From Ligula intestinalis (lineage: Eukaryota; Platyhelminthes; Cestoda; Diphyllobothriidea; Diphyllobothriidae): 64,000 bases of DNA. Location of the stretch: NCBI GenBank assembly GCA_036362985.1, contig JAYGXS010000007.1, forward strand, positions 3,784,359 through 3,848,358, given 5' to 3'. The stretch's first letter is position 1. Each line of letters begins with the position of its first letter. Below, one piece after another: positions 57,598 through 64,000 of this stretch. The position numbers and the translations under genes are program-made. Under the pieces are notes generated by a model, which saw nothing but the letters and a program-made list of their open reading frames with translations, was not told the origin of the DNA and made no database searches.

Positions 57598-60500
57598 CTG
57601 GAAAAAAGAGCATGTATAGAAGGTACGTTAGTTCCTGTTGGATAATTTGAAATTTTTCAGGCCCATCTCTAGTGACTTTCTGTCTGACCTACATACGATT
57701 GTTCTCCTCTTCCAAAACCTGTCCCCCTTCTCTGCTTTGCGTGTCTGTGGAATCCCCTTCCCAAGAATGCTGGCCGCCCTCCCTTCTTGACGCATTTTAC
57801 TCGAAAAGACACGCGTGTCCAAAACACTCACGACTGCAAGTGTCCCGTTAGCACACCGCCCTCCTTCACCCTCTCGGATCAGTACAGGAAGGCTGTCTCG
57901 AGCCAACAGTTGCTGTGCTTCGTTGACCTGAACAGTGTTGACCTAGTTTCCATTTGCTGAAATTGCTCTGAGGACCTTAGCTTTACGGTTAATCGAAAAT
58001 ATTACTTTCTGTTCTCAAGGTCTGTATATCCCTACGCCCTTGCTACGATATATTCCCTATCTTAGTCTATCTGACGCGAAACTGTTAGTGCTGTGATGAA
58101 CGTTATGAACCTGCTGTATGCTTATTTGGTCGCCCGTTTAACAGCTCTCGTTAAGTGAAGCGTGTTAACACATACTAACAGATAAAATGCGTAAAAATTC
58201 GGGTCCAGATATACTAATCCTTTCATCATCCCCGGAAGAAGAATTCCGAAATCATTCAGGAATGGTGTGGCTCATAGGCCGGAATCAACTATCAGACGGC
58301 AGATCATGATGCCCAAAGACCCGCTACCGTTAACAGACTAATCAGCTGTGGTCTTTAGAATACCGTGCCAAGACTGCAATGCAAGGTATGTTGGTAAAAC
58401 GGGCAGACGCCTTGGCACAAGGTTGCATGAGCATCACCTCGCAATCAACCGCAAGGATAAGCTGTCTATGATCTATGAGAACGTACAGGAGAACCAAACG
58501 TTGGCCTTTGAGGAAGCAAGGGTTGAAGGCCGAGCCGACGACAAGATGGCCCGATTGCTGCTAGAAAGTTGCTCCTCGACTGGCACACCAAACAGAGCCA
58601 TAGACCTTCATCCCGCTTACCAAGCGCTCCGCAAAAGGCTAACATCTGTTCAGAACGGAGCAATAGGCCGGGCAGAGGAAGATGCGCAGGGCCGACAGCC
58701 GGCAACCGCAAGCGAAGAAGGTGGAAACGCTCAGGATGCAAACAAACGACTTAAAGCACCTCACGGAAGCGCAAGCAATTCAAACAGCCACAAAAATCGA
58801 TCGGTACAATCAATTAGCACACGGGCATCAGACGTCAGGCTAGCGGTTGGACACACTTACTGACACCAGCAGGAGAACGGTCACTACGTTCTGACAATGG
58901 AAGCGAGAAGGCTTTTGAAACGTCAGCTAAAATACAACCTGGTCCTAGAAATCGCCCTTTCTTCTCCTTCCTCTTCCGGGGATGATTAAAGGAATATGCT
59001 AACAGCCGCTCGGACGCTTGTTTGAGGTTGTCTTCTCTAGTGCTTTGGCTCAATGGCCTAACCACAAGGCAGTGGTGGCAGGCAAACCTATTTGATGACT
59101 GTTCAGGGTCACCATGTCACAGCGCCGTCTTCAGAATTTGCGAAATTGTGTAGGCTTTTGGCGTGCCAGACCTCCGCGGCCTGTCAGCACTGTCGCTGCT
59201 GGTCCGCGACTGCTTACTAGCCAGACCCGAGAGTCCGCCTGTTATTTCGCAGCTAACTTTCACTGAAGACTGGTCCACTGTTCGCAACCCATGAACACAC
59301 CACGTAGCCAGCAGCTAGGCGTAGGGCCAATGCGCCCTCCTTAGTACATCCCTTGAACTCCTTGAACTTCCATCCTACCCGAGAACCTCCGGGCCGAACG
59401 TGGAGCGGAGAGGTTACGACGGCTACATGATTAGGAAAGAGCATAAAAAGACAGAAACGTCTGACCAGGAGCTCACCTCCTCTCCACGGGGCGCGCCCGT
59501 AACTCCGGTGACGTCGTAGAGTTTTGTCGAGCCCAACATCGCCGGCGCCTGGATGCTGGTCTCGCGTTCAGGCAGGACGCGGTAGAGCTGTCCAGCCGCG
59601 AGACCGGTGCCCGCGGGGGTGGCGAACCCGCTCTGTTTTTCCATCGCCTCTTCGATGGTCTTCTTGCGCAGTTCAATGCTCACATTTGGTGTCTCCAGAC
59701 CGGCTCCCACGCTACTCACTCCGCTGGGGGTGATGAGCCTGGCAAGACATGAACGTCAGCTCAGTATTAGTGTCATCTCAAAATGCGGGAGAGACGCGTA
59801 TGCACAGTTTGTTATAAATGACGTTTAAAGCTAGCGAAAAAGCATGATTTATTTGTCCAAATAAATGTCCGGAGACCTTGTCAATGGCTTCCTGTCTTTG
59901 CATAAACCAGATAACAATTAGAGAGCACGGGAGTTCGAATTTTCACAGAATCAATAAGAGCACGGTCATTTTTCAACGAGGAGAATAGTCAATAATAATT
60001 TTGTCTTTAAACTTGAGAATAAAAAGTAGAGAAGAGAAGAAACGAAAATAAAAGGTTGATTAAATGTGGGCATGCGATTATCAGGGCAGTTTGAAATTAG
60101 CCACATTGTCTAACTGCTTACACAGGTCGGATTTCTCCCGTCGTATATAGGCTGCTATCATGTATCCATGTACGCCAAGGTGTTTCGTAATGGAGGGTCG
60201 TGGCACTTTGTTTTCTTGTTTAAAAATCTAGTTTAGTAAATATTCAGCGGCCCCGGTCACCAACTGCCTTTGTGTATATCCAATGCATTTACCTTCACAA
60301 GTGCACGTGAATTCATGGATATAATTTTGGGTGGCGTACAAAGGCAAGGCATCCGGTTAACCGGAAGACTTTTAGTGGGAGTCAGGAACACTAGTTCAGC
60401 TGCATTGTACGTTCTCCCTATGGTGTAACGTAGCCGTCGCTTAATTGTATTTGAGATATTGTCACCCTTAAAGGCTAAAGGTATAAAAACAGGCTTTTTC

Positions 60501-63500
60501 GGAACCGGCTGTTCCGTCGATTTCGGCCGTAAAGAGCTGCCGTATTTTTGAATGAAACTTGAGGGATAGCCCCGTTTAAGTAGGGCCCTTTTTATTTTGT
60601 TATTAATTCTGTGAAAACTCAAAATGGTGTGTTCTCCATTTGTTATTTTGTTCATGCAAGGAGAGGGAGTTGACAAGCTCTCCCCAAATTTATTTGTACA
60701 AATAAATCCTGCTGTTTTTGCTTGCTTTAAATTTGTACCTGGGAAACAATGCTTTATAATAACGTTTAGTCTCTCGTTAGGTGAAAGTGCTGAATGCGTT
60801 ACTGGCAGTGCTTTGGTGTACAACGCTCTTTTGCAGATAACATTGCCGGCAAAGACAAGCGGGAAACTGGAATGACCATTTCTGGCTTATTAGCCGTCAT
60901 CAGCCAGTCATGCCCGCCAACTCCAAGTGGTGTACCACTCGGGGCTCGAACTTGCGAGTTTTTCGATCAGAGTCAAACGCTCTAACCATTTGGAGTCACG
61001 AGCTCGTTGTCTTGCCAGTTTAGTTCATCAACGAATATCAAAGCCCCGTCTTGGCTTACATGCTTCTCAGGTGAATTTGTTGCAAGAGATCACTTACCCG
61101 CTGGCAGGAGTCACTAGACCGCCCAGATCGATTACGCTCTTTTCGATCGGCTGGATGACCTCACCAGGTGGAACGTCAGGAGCTGGCGGCGCACCATCTT
61201 CATCCTCCTCGTCTCCTTCCTCTTCTTCCTCCTCCTCCTCCTCTTCAGACTCCTCATCTGACTCCAACTCGCCCCAGAAGCCCTGTTTACCCACAGCTGA
61301 ATGCGAAAAAAAGGAAGACTTAATTAGGTGGCGATAGCATCAAGCATTACGTCAGGAGTATATGGTGGTGGTGGTGGTGTTTGTGGTGGTGGTGTTTGTG
61401 GTGGTGGTGGTGGTGGTGGTGGTGGTTTTGGTGATTGTGGTGGTGTTGGAGGTAGTGATGTTGGTGGTGGTGGTAGTTGTGGTGGTGGTGGTGATGGTGG
61501 TGGTAGTGGTGGTGGTGATTGTGGTGCTGGTGGTGGTGGTGATTGTGGTGGTAGTTGTGGTAGTTGTGGTGGTGGTGTTGGTGGTGGTGTTGGTGGTGGT
61601 GGTGGTGGTGGTGGTGGTGGTGGTGGTGGTGGTGGTGNNNNNNNNNNNNNNNNNNNNNNNNNNNNNNNNNNNNNNNNNNNNNNNNNNNNNNNNNNNNNNN
61701 NNNNNNNNNNNNNNNNNNNNNNNNNNNNNNNNNNNNNNNNNNNNNNNNNNNNNNNNNNNNNNNNNNNNNNNNNNNNNNNNNNNNNNNNNNNNNNNNNNNN
61801 NNNNNNNNNNNNNNNNNNNNNNNNNNNNNNNNNNNNNNNNNNNNNNNNNNNNNNNNNNNNNNNNNNNNNNNNNNNNNNNNNNNNNNNNNNNNNNNNNNNN
61901 NNNNNNNNNNNNNNNNNNNNNNNNNNNNNNNNNNNNNNNNNNNNNNNNNNNNNNNNNNNNNNNNNNNNNNNNNNNNNNNNNNNNNNNNNNNNNNNNNNNN
62001 NNNNNNNNNNNNNNNNNNNNNNNNNNNNNNNNNNNNNNNNNNNNNNNNNNNNNNNNNNNNNNNNNNNNNNNNNNNNNNNNNNNNNNNNNNNNNNNNNNNN
62101 NNNNNNNNNNNNNNNNNNNNNNNNNNNNNNNNNNNNNNNNNNNNNNNNNNNNNNNNNNNNNNNNNNNNNNNNNNNNNNNNNNNNNNNNNNNNNNNNNNNN
62201 NNNNNNNNNNNNNNNNNNNNNNNNNNNNNNNNNNNNNNNNNNNNNNNNNNNNNNNNNNNNNNNNNNNNNNNNNNNNNNNNNNNNNNNNNNNNNNNNNNNN
62301 NNNNNNNNNNNNNNNNNNNNNNNNNNNNNNNNNNNNNNNNNNNNNNNNNNNNNNNNNNNNNNNNNNNNNNNNNNNNNNNNNNNNNNNNNNNNNNNNNNNN
62401 NNNNNNNNNNNNNNTCGCCTGGCTCCTCAGCTACGTCCACTGGGCCACTGGTAGGTGGTGGAGGAGGAACGCCAGCGACATTGCCGCCATTGCCAAACAC
62501 GTCGCCGTAAATGGGTCGGCCGAGTTCGTCAACTGGTGGCTTGCCCCAGCCGCCTGGGTGGTAACCAAAAGCACAGCCGCTGGGGATGGGCGCATTAAGG
62601 CCGGGAATTATAATGTTGGGATAGGAGGGTGGGGGGCCATAGCGCTGCATTGCGATAAGCCATGGAGGAGGGTATCGGTCGGCATTCTGGAGGAAAGAAC
62701 AGTCACATTTGTTGGTAGTTCATATATAGATGATCCGGATATAACCGAAAATATTAGTGGCATAGTCGTACAAGGGCAGTTGAGGCTTCTTTACTGAACG
62801 TTGAAAAGAGTATGCACTTGTGACGAGTGTCATAGAACGCATAAAAGCATGCAGCAATCTAAAGGACGTAGACTTATGACTTTAGGGTCCTTGAGTCGTT
62901 TCTGGCTAAGTCATTCAGACTGAGAAAAACGGGTGTTTAACCCGCACTGAACAGAAGATATTATAAAACTACAATTTCCTTAATGTTAAAATTTCTCAAG
63001 AAGCACTAGTCTACGATCGACACTCCTCAACCCTCCTTAAGTGTGTACGTAAAAGATAGTAACGTCTGGGGGGGACTTTTAAACCGCCAAGTGGAGTCTG
63101 TGTCGTAGTTTAAATTTTACTGAGCGATCCACTTATCCTGTGCCGTTTTGGGTACCTTTCAACTGATGGTGGAGTAGCTAGGAAGGCATAGCTGGCTGCT
63201 TAATCAGTCAAATCAGTTCAAAACTGTGATACTAGTCCGTATTTTTCGATACAGCATGTATAACCCTCACGCATCTTTTTGGCAGCCTGTCTGTGCATTA
63301 CGGGTATGCAGGCGCTGGAGAATATGATATGTTTAAAAGCATTTACCGAATATAATTCAGTAGTAATTAATATTTAATAAATTGTGAGGTTGAGGTCCGT
63401 GTGATGGCGGACTTCGAGGTAAGCTTAGTTGGGCCTGTGCACTTTCACTATCATTTAAAGAGGGCAAAATAAACACATACCGGTCCCACGGGCAAGCCGA

Positions 63501-63720
63501 GAGCATTGCGTAGTTCCTCGGATAGCGCGCCAGGCTTCTTCTCCTTCAGCTTCACTTCAAACTCCTTGCCCTCGTAGTAAAGATCACCGTGCTGCGTGAG
63601 TTTCGGCCTAGTCTGGTATTTGAAGAAGGCGTCATGAAGCTTCTGGTAGTCAATGTCCACCTTGCCCATTTTAGGTCGGATCTTCTCACGCATTTTCGTT
63701 TTAAGGGTCTTGTCACTCTC
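57433..63720 (-). CDS. SF3B2: Splicing factor 3B subunit 2 (SF3B2/SAP145), C-terminal part, spliced and partial
   Basis: SF3B2 is a core protein of the SF3b complex of the U2 snRNP. It works in the nucleus, helping to anchor U2 at the branch site, and it partners SF3B4. Visible exons, in transcript order, are 63720-63481, 62686 into the N gap, 61296-61098, 59738-59477 and 57597-57433. Every visible border is AG/GT and the phases agree where both sides can be seen. Diagnostic strings are RPKMGKVDIDYQKLHDAFF, GDLYYEGKEFEVKLKEKKPG, PPPWLIAMQRYGPPPSYPN, GGWGKPPVDELGRPIYGDVFG, an acidic WGELESDEESEEEEE run, LITPSGVSSVGAGLETP, and the C-terminus KKYKEFKF. The N-terminal half lies beyond the right edge. 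Part of the gene is lost in the gap at 61638-62414, and one conserved C-terminal segment is not found between the last two exons. Introns carry Penelope and SINE insertions. Identification rests on remembered family conservation and is very secure. Confidence 0.96.
58200..58863 (+). mobile_element. Penelope-like element fragment, GIY-YIG end, in an SF3B2 intron
   Basis: The open frame 58348-58863 reads FRIPCQDCNARYVGKTGRR, then LGTRLHEHHLAINRKDKLS, then LLLESCSSTGTPNRAIDLHP. This is the GIY-YIG endonuclease plus C-terminal tail of a Penelope retroelement, with YVG and the LHEH histidine present. Upstream, at about 58265-58347, the usual pre-GIY linker (AHRPESTIRRQIM type, then PKDPLP) can be read with one stop and a small shift. 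The reverse transcriptase part is missing (5' truncated). It lies antisense to SF3B2. The tail from about 58680 is Lys/Arg/Gln-rich and low in complexity. Confidence 0.85.
59477..59738 (-). CDS. SF3B2: SF3B2 exon: LITP...GSTKLYDV segment
   Basis: The exon is 262 nt: one base completes the split glycine codon from the previous exon, followed by 87 codons. The acceptor is cttgccag before GCTCATCACC, and the donor is GAGGAG followed by GTGAGCTC. The protein reads LITPSGVSSVGAGLETPNVS, then ELRKKTIEEAM, then LYRVLPERETSI and PAMLGSTKLYDVTGV, ending PRGEE. This matches the family pattern (GMETPELIELRKKKIEEAM ... GSTHIYDM). It ends on a whole codon. Confidence 0.93.
60100..60892 (-). mobile_element. 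Penelope-like element fragment of a second family, in an SF3B2 intron
   Basis: The open frame 60257-60823 reads NERLNVIIKHCFPGTNLKQ, then ALLKRGYPSSFIQKYGSS and KPVFIPLAFKGDNISNTIKR, then YTIGRTYNAAELVF. This is the thumb and linker between RT and GIY-YIG in a Penelope family distinct from the one at 7.5-9.7 kb. A frameshift near 60300 then exposes CTCEGKCIGYTQRQL, the start of a GIY-YIG domain, so the copy is broken. It has the same strand as SF3B2 and lies wholly within the 59739-61097 intron. Confidence 0.75.
60866..60908 (-). ncRNA. Hammerhead ribozyme-like motif (best copy)
   Basis: On the minus strand, in order: ACTGG, the perfect core CTGATGA, C, stem II GGCT with loop AATA and AGCC, A, then GAAA. 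A 3-bp stem III (ATG with CAT, loop GT) follows, then T as the cleavage-site base, and CCAGT, which pairs with the starting ACTGG. Both core boxes are intact and stems I, II and III all pair. The one flaw is a C/A mismatch next to stem II. Hammerheads with minimal stem III are known in schistosome Sm-alpha repeats and Penelope elements. Cleavage activity is inferred, not shown. Confidence 0.7.
60866..61010 (-). mobile_element. tRNA-headed SINE with hammerhead, in an SF3B2 intron
   Basis: Minus strand: an A-box-like stretch (TGGTTAGAGCG) is followed by a B-box (AGTTCGAGCCC), then a hammerhead-like fold (see 60866-60908). Head and ribozyme together match the copies at 0.24, 2.4-2.8, 9.95 and 27.6 kb. 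It directly abuts the Penelope fragment ending near 60890. Confidence 0.7.
61098..61296 (-). CDS. SF3B2: SF3B2 exon: acidic linker
   Basis: The exon is 199 nt: two bases completing a split codon, 65 codons, then GG as the start of the next split codon. The acceptor is gcattcag before CTGTGGG, and the donor is AGCGG followed by GTAAGTGA. It encodes VGKQGFWGELESDEESEEE, then an acidic E/D run, then PPAPDVPPGEVIQPIEKS and VIDLGGLVTPASG. In other animals the matching segment is TPWGELEPSDEESSEEEEE. The plus-strand serine-rich frame over the same bases is a shadow of this acidic run. Confidence 0.93.
61362..61637. repeat. GGT/GTT-rich trinucleotide repeat abutting an assembly gap
   Basis: About 275 bases are made almost entirely of GGT units interrupted by TGT, GAT and AGT variants, becoming pure GGT for the last 50 bases before the N run. 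It lies in the SF3B2 intron (ACC repeats on the sense strand). The frames through it give only poly-Gly, poly-Val or poly-Thr and are not genes. Confidence 0.95.
61638..62414. other. Assembly gap (777 N)
   Basis: A run of N interrupts SF3B2. The minus-strand exon is open on the right side of the gap, while the left side is trinucleotide repeat. The repeat probably caused the gap. The hidden part must contain the donor of the exon that begins at 62686. Confidence 0.99.
62415..62686 (-). CDS. SF3B2: SF3B2 exon: PSP domain, running into the assembly gap
   Basis: The acceptor is cctccag before AATGCCGACCG. The reading frame begins NADRYPPPWLIAMQRYG and continues in phase 0 directly from the previous exon's LPVGP. 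It includes PPPSYPN, IPGLNAPIPSGCAFGYHPG and GWGKPPVDELGRPIYGDVFG, all hallmark PSP-domain sequence of SF3B2. The frame then has a short proline run and VDVAEEPG before the run of N starts at 62414. The donor site lies in the gap, so the exon end is unknown. Confidence 0.95.
62687..63480 (-). other. SF3B2 intron
   Basis: It is bounded by GTATGTG (donor) and cctccag (acceptor) on the minus strand. No element or additional exon is recognised inside. Confidence 0.8.
63481..63720 (-). CDS. SF3B2: SF3B2 exon: DUF382 end and start of PSP domain
   Basis: This exon is 240 nt long, exactly 80 codons, in phase 0 at both ends. The acceptor reads cctctag before GAGAGTGAC, and the donor is ...GGACCG followed by GTATGTG. 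The protein starts ESDKTLKTKMREKIRPKMGK and runs to LSEELRNALGLPVGP. It covers the highly conserved KVDIDYQKLHDAFFKYQ and HGDLYYEGKEFEVKLKEKKPG segments, and its end enters the proline-rich PSP domain. There is no initiator methionine here; translation begins upstream, outside the window. Extending the frame past the donor gives the non-homologous tail VCVYFALFK, which is intron. Confidence 0.95.
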
Positions 63721-64000
63721 CTAGAGGAAAATAAGACAGAATAGAAAAGACCGTATAGTCTGGTAGAAAGAACACAAAAGTAACAGGTCAGTAGTGACCT
63801 GGAAAAAAAACGGCCCGACGATTTCTTGCTATTTGATGAGTCTAGAGCAGGTATAATGAGCTTTTTTCTTCGGTGAACTACTAAATATCGAAAGTTAAAG
63901 AACCCCCTCGAGATCCTGTAGGTCGACCCTGAACTAGACTTATCATTGTTGTAATGTTGCCAACAGGCAAGATTTGTACCGCCCCAGAGGCTTTGATTCA
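63721..64000 (-). other. Intron of SF3B2 at the window edge
   Basis: The sequence upstream of the 63720 acceptor is intronic, with a pyrimidine tract (tcttattttcctctag on the minus strand). No further SF3B2 exon is visible before the edge. Confidence 0.7.

Noticed and set aside
57628..57906. 92-codon minus-strand frame in the last SF3B2 intron, considered as the missing exon
   Set aside because: A GTGAGT donor exists near 57831, but the protein does not match the conserved SF3B2 segment in any frame.
58466..58741. Minus-strand 91-codon frame
   Set aside because: It is antisense to the Penelope GIY-YIG frame, which has clear motifs.
60927..61337. Serine-rich plus-strand frame
   Set aside because: It is the antisense shadow of the acidic SF3B2 exon at 61098-61296.
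61328..62797. Long open frames of poly-Gly, poly-Val, poly-Trp or poly-Thr across the gap on both strands
   Set aside because: They are created by the GGT repeat and by reading N as open. Only the right-hand end of the minus frame (62415-62686) is a real SF3B2 exon.
1..64000. CRISPR arrays, bacterial operons, prophage or viral genes
   Set aside because: No regularly spaced short repeats, ribosome-binding sites or viral proteins were seen. All repeats fit eukaryotic mobile elements.

Overview
The window is eukaryotic. It has spliced coding exons, long AT-rich non-coding stretches, and many decayed retroelements. No operons, Shine-Dalgarno sites, CRISPR arrays or prokaryotic genes are visible. 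The mix of Penelope-like retroelements with GIY-YIG domains, CR1-like and RTE-like LINE ends, tRNA-headed SINEs carrying hammerhead-ribozyme folds, and Tc1/mariner relics fits a flatworm (fluke or tapeworm). That placement is an inference from repeat content, not a species identification.

The only cellular gene I can name is the splicing factor SF3B2 (SAP145). It lies on the minus strand from about 57.4 kb to beyond the right edge. Five exons are visible, with GT/AG borders and matching phases: 63481-63720, 62686 into an assembly gap, 61296-61098, 59738-59477, and 57597-57433 ending in the family's KKYKEFKF-stop terminus. A 777-base run of N (61638-62414), flanked by a long GGT repeat, hides part of the gene. 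A conserved C-terminal segment expected between the last two visible exons could not be found.

From 1 to 57 kb the window is intergenic (or intronic to something unseen) and built from layers of mobile DNA. At least thirteen Penelope-like fragments are present. The best is a 650-codon RT-to-GIY-YIG frame at 7778-9730 (-), broken by four in-frame stops and with an altered catalytic YVDD box. Several fragments lie head-to-head or as palindromes (19.85-21.06, 29.15-30.03 and 54.5-54.78 kb). SINEs with Pol III A/B boxes sit at 0.24, 2.4-2.8 (an inverted pair), 9.95-10.1, 18.8, 27.5-27.9, 44.3, 57.0 and 60.9 kb.

Across both the SINEs and the Penelope copies I find a recurring hammerhead-like arrangement: CTGATGA or CCGATGA, stem II, GAAA, a tiny or palindromic stem III, then a stem I strand that pairs with sequence just before the CTGATGA box. 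The cleanest are at 60866-60908, 9952-9995, 2417-2463 and 29178-29219. This ribozyme network is the most interesting feature of the window.

The other repeats are foldback or TIR elements of about 0.57 kb (11.2 and 47.9 kb) and 0.8-1.0 kb (30.6, 40.7 and 51.9 kb), a 1.3 kb AT-rich repeat (17.2, 42.2 and 46.8 kb), a 300-bp inverted duplication (47.4 and 50.1 kb), and GC-rich LTR-like pieces (52.8 and 55.3 kb). Most remaining sequence is AT-rich with nothing I can recognise.
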